Assembly: GCA_023423405.1 (NCBI GenBank)
Contig: JAFAFR010000043.1
Location: 372,001 to 436,000 of the forward strand
Origin: Bacteroidota bacterium
Lineage (GTDB): Bacteria; Bacteroidota; Bacteroidia; Chitinophagales; Chitinophagaceae
Length of the DNA: 64,000 nt
Direction: 5' to 3'
Positions 32,655-41,002 of the stretch are shown in pieces. Position numbers and translations under genes: made by a program. Under the pieces are notes generated by a model. That model was not told the origin of the DNA. It searched no databases and worked only from the letters and a program-made list of their open reading frames with translations. Numbering within the stretch: the first letter of the stretch is position 1; each line of letters starts with the position of its first letter.

Positions 32655-34046
32655 ATGATTAGACCCGTTATATGGTTACTTTTTCTACTGAGCCTGGGAA
32701 GCGCGGGATTTACGCAACCTGCAGCCTTACCTCCCCTGGTTAGTCGCCTGGCCAAAACCCCGGGAGCGGTAAATGTTCTGTGCCCTTCTTCGGCCATACA
32801 GATTCCCGGTATTCCACCGCCTTTCTCTCAGAATAAGGCGCGCCTGGTGAAAACGCCCCAGGGATTGTTGGCCACCGTTGATTTTACGGGTATGGTCTAC
32901 CGGTTGGACACCTTGGGTGGCATCCTTAATTGGCAACGGATTGATTCAACCTATTACAGTGGGTACAACCTGGGTAACCTTGTCTTTTTTGCAAACAACA
33001 GAGTCTATTCCTTTGGTGGAGCCGGCCTCTGGCAAATGACCGGTCACCTCCGTTATTACCAGCCCGAAAAATTTGAATGGGAAATCCAGCCCCTGTCCCG
33101 GGAAATCCCACATTTCAGCGATCTCAAAGACGCCTACTGGCTGGATTCTGCCGCCAACCAATTTTATATGATAGCGCGGAAACTGGCAACCCCAACCCTT
33201 ATCGATAATTCGGCCCAATATGAGGCCATCGCAAACCGGGCCTGGAAACTGGACCTTAAAACAGGTATTTGGAACGAATTGGGCTCCTGTCCCGATACCA
33301 CATTCGGCGTGATTGGAAACAGCCCCTGGGGCCTGTTTTACGTCACGCAAAACTTTCTCTATATCGCCGATTTCAAAAACAACCGTTACCTCAAAGGGAA
33401 CCTCCACGCATCCGACCGTTTCTCCCGCTACTTTCGGGCAAAGGACAAACAGATCATTTTCTTCAGTGATTCCACCCTTTGGTTTGGCGACAATCAAAAC
33501 TATATCGACTCTGTCCGCTTCTCCGCAGCGGATTTCTTCGATACCGGCAGGAGGATATATCAGCCCCGTTCCAATGATACCGGTGAAGGCGCCGCAAAAC
33601 GCATATTCCTTACTGGTATCCTGGCGCTGGCAGTCGCTGTTTCCGGCTGGCAATTTTGGAAAAAACAAAAACGCGCTTCCGCTCCGGAAATGAACCAGAC
33701 CCCATCGACGTCGAAAGAAAAACCGCGGCTGAATGTTAATGATGGTCTTGAAGAAAAAGAATTGCTGGTATTACGTTTTATCCTGAACAAATCGCTCAAC
33801 AATGAAGTAGCTTCCATCGATGAGATCAACAGGCAACTGGGGCTTCATTTGAAATCTCCCGAAATACAGAAAAGTCACCGCAACAAAACCATCGAAAGCA
33901 TCAACCAGAAGTTGAAAATCCTGATCCCGACCGATCAGCCTGTCGTCGCCCGGCGGCCAAATGAAGCGGACAGAAGGAGCAACGACTATTTCATTTCACC
34001 TAATCACCTCTCCTTGCTCGCTAATGCCCTCTTGTCAAGGGCCTAG
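32655..34046 (+). CDS. beta-propeller-like exported domain, one TM helix, cytoplasmic C-terminal domain (sensor-like)
   Basis: A 463-residue protein. A signal peptide (about 1-20, VIWLLFLLSLGSAGF) leads to a roughly 290-residue periplasmic part with several Trp/Tyr-Gly motifs (NRVYSFGGAGLWQMTG, WKLDLKTGIWNELGS, STLWFGDNQNY) that look like kelch-type propeller blades. One transmembrane helix follows at about 316-336 (IFLTGILALAVAVSGW). The cytosolic 120 residues (EKELLVLRFILNKS ... VASIDEINRQLGL ... KTIESINQKLKILI) resemble a short winged-helix or SARP-type output. I infer a membrane one-component sensor; no named family is recognised. It overlaps the convergent small membrane gene by 4 bases. 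Confidence 0.6.
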   Translation: MIRPVIWLLFLLSLGSAGFTQPAALPPLVSRLAKTPGAVNVLCPSSAIQIPGIPPPFSQNKARLVKTPQGLLATVDFTGMVYRLDTLGGILNWQRIDSTYYSGYNLGNLVFFANNRVYSFGGAGLWQMTGHLRYYQPEKFEWEIQPLSREIPHFSDLKDAYWLDSAANQFYMIARKLATPTLIDNSAQYEAIANRAWKLDLKTGIWNELGSCPDTTFGVIGNSPWGLFYVTQNFLYIADFKNNRYLKGNLHASDRFSRYFRAKDKQIIFFSDSTLWFGDNQNYIDSVRFSAADFFDTGRRIYQPRSNDTGEGAAKRIFLTGILALAVAVSGWQFWKKQKRASAPEMNQTPSTSKEKPRLNVNDGLEEKELLVLRFILNKSLNNEVASIDEINRQLGLHLKSPEIQKSHRNKTIESINQKLKILIPTDQPVVARRPNEADRRSNDYFISPNHLSLLANALLSRA

Positions 34047-34381
34047 GGCTTGTCTAAATCGGACAGCATGCAAATGCTCCAGGCAATGGAGCAAACAGCG
34101 AAGTGGCCCAACATAAAACAAAACAAGAGGACAGCAGGATGGTACCATTTCGGGTCGGTGCCAGCATCTGCATGCTGAATAAGCGGGGCTACTATAAAAA
34201 GCAATGCCATTTCCGAGATAAACCATTTTAAACTCTTAAAGCCCCATCGTCGTCCGGTTACAGGGGAATGCGCGAACAACCGGGCCAGTGATTTGCCTCC
34301 TTCGTAGTAAATAAACCCAATGAAAGCCGCCATTAGAACACCGGAAACAAGATCCCAGAACGTAGTCTTTTTGTTTTGCAT
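34043..34381 (-). CDS. small membrane protein
   Basis: 112 residues with three hydrophobic helices (LVSGVLMAAFIGFIYY, ISEMALLFIVAPLI, LLFCFMLGHFAVCSIAW). No family recognised. Its stop overlaps the stop of the convergent sensor-like gene by 4 bases. Confidence 0.65.
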   Translation of the reverse strand: MQNKKTTFWDLVSGVLMAAFIGFIYYEGGKSLARLFAHSPVTGRRWGFKSLKWFISEMALLFIVAPLIQHADAGTDPKWYHPAVLLFCFMLGHFAVCSIAWSICMLSDLDKP

Positions 34382-34671
34382 GATAAGCTGATTTGCTGCA
34401 ATACTAATCAGCCCGATTGCCGCCTATTTACAATGTCTTTCATCCTTCTGCTTTCCAATGGAAAACAGCCATGTCAGCAACACACCAAAGAATACGATCA
34501 TAAACTTTTCATGTGCGTAATTGAACGGCACGCGTTCGGAATCGAACATATAATTAAAATATCTATCTTCTATCTTTCTGATTATAGGTTAATAAGCATC
34601 CGGTATATGAGTTGATCGTATAGCGATACACTCTCTCCAACCGGTACTGCAACCGGTCCTAAACACCATAT
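34382..34671. other. A/T-rich intergenic region before FtsX-type gene
   Basis: 290 bases without a convincing gene. A 79-residue frame on the plus strand at 34376-34615 has low-complexity composition and no start context. The right half (34545-34600) is A/T-rich, as expected of a promoter region for the ABC permease gene, but no clear TAnnTTTG box was found. Confidence 0.3.
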
Positions 34672-37059
34672 ATGTTCAAAAACCTGTTGCTTATTGCGCT
34701 CCGCAATTTTAAAAAAGACAAGTGGTACAGCGTGCTGAATATCCTTGGCCTGACCATTGGCATCACCTTCGGCATGTTCCTGATATTTTATATCAAGGAC
34801 GAACTGAGTTTCGATAAGCATTATGCCAATGCCGACAGGATATTCCGGATCAATTCCATCATCAAGGAGGCCGACAGGGATACCATGCGCTGGGCCATAG
34901 CGCCATTCCCCACTGCCGCCGCACTGGCAAGCGATTTCCCCGAGGTGGAACAGGCCGTACGGTTTGTGAACAGCGGACGTACCATGTTCAAAAACGGGGG
35001 CACAAGATTATACGAGGACAAAGTGTTCTTCGCCGACAGCAATGTATTTCGCGTGTTCAACTGCCGGTTCCTGGAAGGCAACCCGCAAACCGCTTTGCAG
35101 GAACCGAATACGGTAGTACTCTCGGAATCGTCGGCTATCAAATTTTTCGGAAACAACCAGCGCTACCTCGGCAAAACGCTGGAGAACGTGAACGGCAAAG
35201 TGTACAAGGTGACCGGCGTCATAAAAGACCTTCCCAAAAATTCCCATTTCCTGTTCAACATACTGGCCTCCAGGAGCACTCTGCCGGCCGATTTTGGGAG
35301 CAATTGGGGAAATTTCAGCTTCTACACTTATGTGCTGTTGAAGCCAGGCACTTCGGCAGCGGCTTTTACCGAAAAGATGAAGCCGATGTACGACAAATAC
35401 CTTGCCTCCATCTTCGCCCAGTTTAACATCAAAATCAGGTTCGAAGCACAACCCATTACTTCCATTCACCTGCATTCTACCACGGTCAATGAACCGGAAG
35501 AAACGGGCAGCATGTCTTATATCTATATATTTTCAGCGGTGGCCTTTTTCATGATCCTGATCGCCTGCATCAACTATATGAATCTTACCACGGCAAGATC
35601 GGCCAGGAGAGCAAAGGAAATTGGCATCCGGAAAGTGACGGGCTCCAACCGCACACAACTGGTGTTGCAATTTTTGACGGAATCCACGCTCATGGCTTTT
35701 ATCGCCCTGCTGATCAGCATCGGGCTGATTGCAGCCTTCCTCCCCCTGTTCAACAATATTGCCGGCAAATTCATATCCTTCCGCACTTTGTTTCAACCCG
35801 ATACCCTGGCGATCCTGCTGGCGCTGGTGATTTTTGTGGGACTGGTAGGCGGTAGCTACCCGGCGTTCTATCTATCAAAATTCAACCCGGTGAGCGTATT
35901 AAAAGGGCGCCTGTCAACGGCGGCCGGCAATGTAAACCTGCGGCGCAGCCTGGTGGTAGTTCAGTTTTCCATTTCTATGATCATGCTGATCTGCACCTGG
36001 GTGGTGTACGGTCAACTTAGCTATTTACGAACAAAAGACCTTGGCTTCGACAAGGCCCGCGTACTGACCGCGTCTGCTGTAACGGACAGGGACATACGAA
36101 GCGCTGTTCTGTCTTTTAAAAACGAAATGCGGAAAAACCCGAATGTGGTTTCCGCCAGTACTTCCAATGGCGTACCCGGATCGGGAGTCAGCTTCAATTT
36201 GTTCTCGGTGCAGACCAGCAACGGGTATGTCGACAAAGGCGTTGATGTATATGGCGTGGACGAAGACTACCTCAAAACCCTGGGGATCAAAACCGCAAAA
36301 GGAAGAAGTTTCTCCGGCCTCGCCGACACTTTGCGCAGTATCATGGTAAATGAGAAACTGGCCGCAGCATTCGGATGGGGCGAGGATGCCATTGGTAAAA
36401 GAATCAAGTTTCCCGGAGATACTTCCGGCAACTACCTGGAAGTGATCGGCGTGGTGAAAGATTTTAATCAGAAATCGCTCTACAACGATATTGCTCCCCT
36501 GATCCTGCTCTATAGTCCCAATAGCAACCTCATCCAGTTGAAATTAAACGGCGGAGATATCCCGGCGGCCATTGCCGGCATTGAGGCCACCTGGAAAAAT
36601 ATCTTCCCGGATATTCCTTTCCAGTATACGTTTCTCGACCAGGATTTTGACAGCCAGTATGCTGCCGATCAGAAGCGTGGGAAAATATTCACCGCTTTTT
36701 CCGTACTGACAATCCTGATCACCAGCCTGGGCCTTTTGGGGTTGATCGCTTTCACCACCGGGCAAAGACAAAAGGAAATCAGTATTCGGAAGGTGCTGGG
36801 CGCCAGCGTTGGAGAGATCATACCGCTCATTACAAAAAATTTTGTGTTGCTGGTGGCACTGTCCTGCTTCATCGCTTTTCCGGTGGCCGGTTATTTCATG
36901 TGGAAATGGCTAAAAATATTTCCTTATAATACCGGGTTGAACGTGAGTCCCTTTCTCCTGTCGGCGCTGGCGGTGTTGCTGATCACGCTGCTGACGGTCA
37001 TATTCCATACGGTGAAAGCGGCGATCGCTAACCCCGTGAAGAGTTTGCGAAGCGAATAG
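34672..37059 (+). CDS. MacB/FtsX-type ABC transporter permease
   Basis: A 795-residue permease of the type in which two MacB periplasmic domains and two FtsX domains alternate, giving about eight transmembrane helices. The first helix is VLNILGLTIGITFGMFLIFY (residues 23-42). The FtsX signature ARSARRAKEIGIRKVTGSNR lies at about 312-331 and a second one (GQRQKEISIRKVLGASVGEI) near 700. Such proteins act in antimicrobial-peptide resistance, lipoprotein or polysaccharide export, but need a separate ATPase; none is encoded in this window. It stands alone; the next gene starts 117 bases downstream. Confidence 0.93.
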   Translation: MFKNLLLIALRNFKKDKWYSVLNILGLTIGITFGMFLIFYIKDELSFDKHYANADRIFRINSIIKEADRDTMRWAIAPFPTAAALASDFPEVEQAVRFVNSGRTMFKNGGTRLYEDKVFFADSNVFRVFNCRFLEGNPQTALQEPNTVVLSESSAIKFFGNNQRYLGKTLENVNGKVYKVTGVIKDLPKNSHFLFNILASRSTLPADFGSNWGNFSFYTYVLLKPGTSAAAFTEKMKPMYDKYLASIFAQFNIKIRFEAQPITSIHLHSTTVNEPEETGSMSYIYIFSAVAFFMILIACINYMNLTTARSARRAKEIGIRKVTGSNRTQLVLQFLTESTLMAFIALLISIGLIAAFLPLFNNIAGKFISFRTLFQPDTLAILLALVIFVGLVGGSYPAFYLSKFNPVSVLKGRLSTAAGNVNLRRSLVVVQFSISMIMLICTWVVYGQLSYLRTKDLGFDKARVLTASAVTDRDIRSAVLSFKNEMRKNPNVVSASTSNGVPGSGVSFNLFSVQTSNGYVDKGVDVYGVDEDYLKTLGIKTAKGRSFSGLADTLRSIMVNEKLAAAFGWGEDAIGKRIKFPGDTSGNYLEVIGVVKDFNQKSLYNDIAPLILLYSPNSNLIQLKLNGGDIPAAIAGIEATWKNIFPDIPFQYTFLDQDFDSQYAADQKRGKIFTAFSVLTILITSLGLLGLIAFTTGQRQKEISIRKVLGASVGEIIPLITKNFVLLVALSCFIAFPVAGYFMWKWLKIFPYNTGLNVSPFLLSALAVLLITLLTVIFHTVKAAIANPVKSLRSE

Positions 37060-37176
37060 GGAAAGGCGTAACAGCGGTTGCTGTAACATTTTGCCGAAAG
37101 AATGATGCAAAATGCACAGGCAGGGCGTGTTGTTTTTCTGTTTTTTGGCTCATCTTCATTTTTCAACGATTTACGA

Positions 37177-39642
37177 ATGAAAGTATTGAGCACCCTGACC
37201 CGTTTCGTCCTGATCGCCATTTGCCTGACCGCCGGCCATATCCAGGCCCAGGAAAGAAAAGCACCTGCTTACCCGCTTATCACCCACAACACTTATTTCA
37301 GTATCTGGTCGAATACCGACCAGTTGAATGCTTCCACCACCCAGCACTGGACCGGAGCTGAACATTCGCTTTTAGGACTTATCAAGGTCGATGACAAGGT
37401 GTACCGGTTCCTGGGAAAAGAGGAAACCAATTACAAAGCCATTGCCGGCGCGTTCGATGAAGCGGCATATACCGTAAAGTATTCGGAATCCCAACCACAG
37501 GGAGACTGGACATCCAGGTCATTTAACGACAACAACTGGAAAACCGGCGAAGCTCCAATAGGCGATAATGAGAAAAGCGTTAAAACGCTGTGGCGGTCCA
37601 ACGACATCTGGGTGCGCAGGACTTTTTCTGCAAATGATCTTGCAGGTATCAACCAACTGTTTTTGAAGCTGAATCATGACGATAATATTGAGGTATTCCT
37701 CAACGGGAAACAGGTGTACAAAAAGGAAGGCTGGACGAATCGTTTTGAATACATCCCCCTGGATAAACGCGATTTACAGGAAGGACAAAACCTGATCGCC
37801 ATCCACCTGGCCAATAGCGCGGGCGGGCGCTACCTGGATTTCGGCCTGGTAGACAAGCCGGAGGCGAAAGGCCCGGTTGTGCAACCGGCCGAACAAAAAG
37901 CTGTTGAAATCACCGCCACACAAACCATCTATACTTTCACCTGTGGGGCCGTAAATATGAAGCTGACCTTTACCTCTCCACTTATCCTGGACGATCTGAA
38001 ACTGCTTTCCCGCCCCGTTTCCTATATTACGTATGCCGTGCAGTCGAACGATGGAAAAAACCATGCCGTAAAAGTATTCCTGGGCGCTTCTTCCAGTATT
38101 GCTGTATATGAACCTTCGCAGGAAGTAACGGCGAAACAATACAAGGTCGCCAACCTGTCCGTTTTGAAAGCGGGCACGGTTGAACAGCCCATTTTACAAA
38201 AAGGCGCCGACGACATGCGCATCGACTGGGGCTATTTTTATGTGGCTGCGCCAGCGGCTTCCGGGGCTGTTCAGTACATCACGAAAGCAGGCGATGCCGC
38301 CACCTCTTTCCAGTCCGGCACCAGCGGATCAACTGATACCAGGGGCAAAATGTTATCGCTGAATACCGTTATTCCTTTTGGAAAGGTGGGTGGGTCGCCC
38401 GTAGAACGTTTTGTTGCCCTGGGATACGATGAGATTTATTCTGTTCAGTATTTTCAGACCAATCTGAGGCCCTGGTGGAACAATTCAGGCAAAGAAACCA
38501 TCGAAGGGCAACTGGCAGTTGCGGTCAGTGAGTACAAGGCCGTTCTGAAAAAATGTTCGGCCTTGGACAAGGAAGTGTATGAATCTGCACTGAAGGCGGG
38601 CGGGGCGGCCTATGCCGATATCTGTGTACTGGCTTACCGGCAAAGCATTGCTGCGCATACGCTGGTAAAAAGTCCGAAAGGCGAAGTGCTGTGGTTGTCA
38701 AAAGAAAACAACAGCGGCGGATTCATCAATACCGTTGACGTTACCTATCCTTCTGCGCCACTGTACCTGATCTATAATCCGGAACTGCTGCAGGGAATGC
38801 TGAACGGTATTTTCTATTTCAGTGAAACCGGAAAATATCCGCATCCCTGGGCGGCGCACGACCTGGGCACCTACCCCATCGCCAATGGTCAAACCTATGG
38901 CGAACCTATGCCGGTTGAAGAATCGGGCAATATGATTATTCTCACTGCTGCTATTGCCAAAGTGCAGGGCAACGCCAACTATGCCAAATTGCACTGGAAG
39001 ACGCTTACCACCTGGGTTGACTACCTGGTCAAAGAAGGGCTGGATCCGGCAAAACAACTTTGTACCGATGACTTTGCCGGGCACCTTGCACGTAATGCCA
39101 ACCTGTCTGTGAAAGCGATTGTAGCCATTGCCTGCTATGCACAAACAGCAGATGCGCTGGGAGAAAAAGAAACGGCAAAAAAGTACAGGGCCATTGCGGA
39201 AAGCATGGTGCCGAAGTGGATGGAAATGGCAGATGCAGGTGACCACTATGCGCTGACATTCGACAACAGGAATACCTGGAGTCAGAAGTACAACCTGGTA
39301 TGGGACAAAGTGCTGGATCTCCGGCTCTTCCCGCAGAAAGTGTATGATACGGAGACAGCGTATTACCTGACGAAGGGAAATAAATTCGGGATCCCGCTGG
39401 ACAGCAGGAAGGCCTATACGAAGAACGACTGGATCATATGGACAGCCACTTTTGCGCCGAAGCGCGAGCAATTTGAGGCGCTGGTAAGGCCGGTTTACGT
39501 GTACGCACTGGAAACAGAATCGCGGGTTCCAATGAATGATTTCTACGATTCGGTTACGGGTATTCGTGAGAATTTCAAAGCCCGGAGTGTTGTAGGCGGG
39601 TTTTTTATGAAGGTGTTGGCGGACAGGTTGAAGGGGAAGTGA
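37177..39642 (+). CDS. GtaA/DUF4965-family (glutaminase-type) exported protein
   Basis: An 821-residue secreted enzyme-like protein. Signal peptide (RFVLIAICLTAGHIQAQ), then the family opening YPLITHNTYFSIWSNTDQLN (DUF4964). A beta-sandwich carries ISTVKYSES-like and FNDNNWKTGEAPIG segments. The DUF4965/DUF1793 alpha-barrel shows TYPSAPLYLIYNPELLQGML, HPWAAHDLGTYPIANGQ, MPVEESGNMIILTAA and TDDFAGHLARNANLSVKAI. The fungal GtaA glutaminase belongs to the same group, but bacterial members may be glycosidases; the Asp and Glu residues needed for either are visible. ATG at 37177 was chosen over 37102 for the signal peptide. Activity is not established. Confidence 0.88.
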   Translation: MKVLSTLTRFVLIAICLTAGHIQAQERKAPAYPLITHNTYFSIWSNTDQLNASTTQHWTGAEHSLLGLIKVDDKVYRFLGKEETNYKAIAGAFDEAAYTVKYSESQPQGDWTSRSFNDNNWKTGEAPIGDNEKSVKTLWRSNDIWVRRTFSANDLAGINQLFLKLNHDDNIEVFLNGKQVYKKEGWTNRFEYIPLDKRDLQEGQNLIAIHLANSAGGRYLDFGLVDKPEAKGPVVQPAEQKAVEITATQTIYTFTCGAVNMKLTFTSPLILDDLKLLSRPVSYITYAVQSNDGKNHAVKVFLGASSSIAVYEPSQEVTAKQYKVANLSVLKAGTVEQPILQKGADDMRIDWGYFYVAAPAASGAVQYITKAGDAATSFQSGTSGSTDTRGKMLSLNTVIPFGKVGGSPVERFVALGYDEIYSVQYFQTNLRPWWNNSGKETIEGQLAVAVSEYKAVLKKCSALDKEVYESALKAGGAAYADICVLAYRQSIAAHTLVKSPKGEVLWLSKENNSGGFINTVDVTYPSAPLYLIYNPELLQGMLNGIFYFSETGKYPHPWAAHDLGTYPIANGQTYGEPMPVEESGNMIILTAAIAKVQGNANYAKLHWKTLTTWVDYLVKEGLDPAKQLCTDDFAGHLARNANLSVKAIVAIACYAQTADALGEKETAKKYRAIAESMVPKWMEMADAGDHYALTFDNRNTWSQKYNLVWDKVLDLRLFPQKVYDTETAYYLTKGNKFGIPLDSRKAYTKNDWIIWTATFAPKREQFEALVRPVYVYALETESRVPMNDFYDSVTGIRENFKARSVVGGFFMKVLADRLKGK

Positions 39643-39692
39643 TAAAAGGGAGGGAATACAATTCCGTTGTAGTTTAGTGTTCAAATGCAACA

Positions 39693-40754
39693 ATGAAGCA
39701 ACTTTGGAATTGGCTGAATACACCGTTCAGGCTGGAAGAAGTTATAACTAACCGCAACAGGAACAATTTCGATGTAATACGGCATTTTGCCGCATTAACG
39801 GTAATCTACATGCATTGTGCCCTTTTTTCGGGCGCCTCGGAAGTATGGGGAGCTTTTGGCGTTCCCGTGTTCTTTTTTCTAAGCGGATTACTTGTTAGCC
39901 AGAGTTTCGAAACAAGTAGTTCTGTCAAAAACTTTCTCTGGAGAAGATTCTTGAGAATTTATCCGGCGGCTGTCGTTGTAATTTTAGTTTGCGCCCTGGT
40001 TATGGGCCCAATGGTAACCGTATTTACGTATCGCGATTATTTTACGAGCCCGGTTTTTTGGAAGAACATTTCATCTGTTTTCCTGGTTCGAATCTATTTT
40101 GACCTTCCGGGCGTATTTCAGCATTCTTTGCTGGGTACACCCGTCAATTCCTGTTTATGGACATTGCCGCTTGAAATTAAAATGTATCTTTTTACACTGG
40201 CATGGGGCCTGATCGGGTTTCGTAAAAAGAATTTGCTGTTGGCTCTTGTTGTTCTGCTTCTGATTATCATTGGAGCTAATTGCTCAGTACAGGTTCAGGC
40301 ATTTTTGAGGCAGAAACTTTATTTAGCTAGCTTTAAGATCGCTCCCTATACCTCTGTTGTGCCCTTGTATTTATTGGGAATGTTATCCTACTCGTATAGA
40401 AAAAAAATAGTAGTTAAGCCCTATTGGTTTTTCGTTGCGCTTCTTTTACTGCTGTTATTGAAAAACTTTTCTTTTTTCTCTTACCTGTTTCATAGCTGCA
40501 TTGCTGTCATCACTTTGGGTTTCGCGGTTTTTACTGTTAAATGGCTCCCGAAAACAGCTTTACCATTTGACTTTTCCTATGGTTTGTATCTGTATGGGTT
40601 CCCGGTTGAGCAGCTGTTTTTGCATTACGCATACCCATCCATTAATGGGTTCTCTTTATTTCTACTGGTTGTATTGACTACATTGATACTGGCTTTCCTA
40701 TCCTGGCATTTTGTAGAGAAAAGGGCATTACAGTTCAGGAATTATGTAAGGTAG
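39693..40754 (+). CDS. acyltransferase 3 family membrane protein
   Basis: A 353-residue protein with about ten transmembrane helices. The catalytic region begins NNFDVIRHFAALTVIYMHC (residues 24-42; the His in FDVIRHFAAL is usual for the family), with the conserved LRIYP and, late, FVEKRAL. Family members move acyl groups onto sugars, lipids or peptidoglycan on the periplasmic side. Less G/C-rich than the flanking genes. It follows the glutaminase-type gene after 50 bases and may be co-transcribed. Acyl acceptor unknown. Confidence 0.88.
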   Translation: MKQLWNWLNTPFRLEEVITNRNRNNFDVIRHFAALTVIYMHCALFSGASEVWGAFGVPVFFFLSGLLVSQSFETSSSVKNFLWRRFLRIYPAAVVVILVCALVMGPMVTVFTYRDYFTSPVFWKNISSVFLVRIYFDLPGVFQHSLLGTPVNSCLWTLPLEIKMYLFTLAWGLIGFRKKNLLLALVVLLLIIIGANCSVQVQAFLRQKLYLASFKIAPYTSVVPLYLLGMLSYSYRKKIVVKPYWFFVALLLLLLLKNFSFFSYLFHSCIAVITLGFAVFTVKWLPKTALPFDFSYGLYLYGFPVEQLFLHYAYPSINGFSLFLLVVLTTLILAFLSWHFVEKRALQFRNYVR

Positions 40755-40803
40755 AAAACCACAGGAATCCATTGATAGTTCTAATCAGGAGAGCCCAGGC
40801 CAA

Positions 40804-40843
40804 AAATTTAAAAACCCGCTACCAGAGCAGGTTTTTAAATTTG
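40804..40843 (-). terminator. hairpin terminator after tRNA-Pro
   Basis: AAATTTAAAAACC (about 40805-40817) pairs with GGTTTTTAAATTT (40831-40843), separated by a short loop containing CCAGAG. On the minus strand the stem is followed by T residues. It lies immediately after the tRNA 3' end and could also terminate the plus-strand acyltransferase transcript. Confidence 0.75.
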
Positions 40844-40917
40844 TCGGGACGACTGGATTCGAACCAGCGACCTCTTGCACCCCATGCAAACGCGCTACCG
40901 GGCTGCGCTACGTCCCG
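40844..40917 (-). tRNA. tRNA-Pro (anticodon GGG)
   Basis: The minus strand folds as a complete cloverleaf. The acceptor stem is CGGGACG with CGTCCCG, the D-stem GCGC with GCGC, the anticodon stem TTTGC with GCAAG, and the loop ATGGGGT gives anticodon GGG. The T-arm contains the invariant GGTTCGAAT. The discriminator base is A, and CCA is not encoded. It reads CCC/CCU proline codons. A near-consensus promoter lies 20 bases upstream. Confidence 0.95.
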
Positions 40918-40936
40918 TTTCCCCTAATCGGGGTGG

Positions 40937-40965
40937 CAAAGCTAAGGGAAAATTTGATTTCACAA
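40937..40965 (-). promoter_or_regulatory. Bacteroidota promoter of tRNA-Pro
   Basis: On the minus strand TTG (40965-40963), an 18-base spacer and TAGCTTTG (40944-40937) match the TTG-N19-TAnnTTTG consensus almost perfectly. The start would fall near 40931, some 14 bases before the tRNA. A palindrome TTTGATTT (40953-40960) with AAATCAAA (40966-40973) overlaps the -33 element and may be an operator for either side. Confidence 0.75.
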
Positions 40966-41002
40966 AAATCAAATAACAATCCTAATTTCGCGGAACGTTA
41001 CG

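Noticed and set aside
34376..34615. 79-codon plus-strand frame before the FtsX gene
   Set aside because: No start context, odd Cys/His-rich composition, and no family resemblance.
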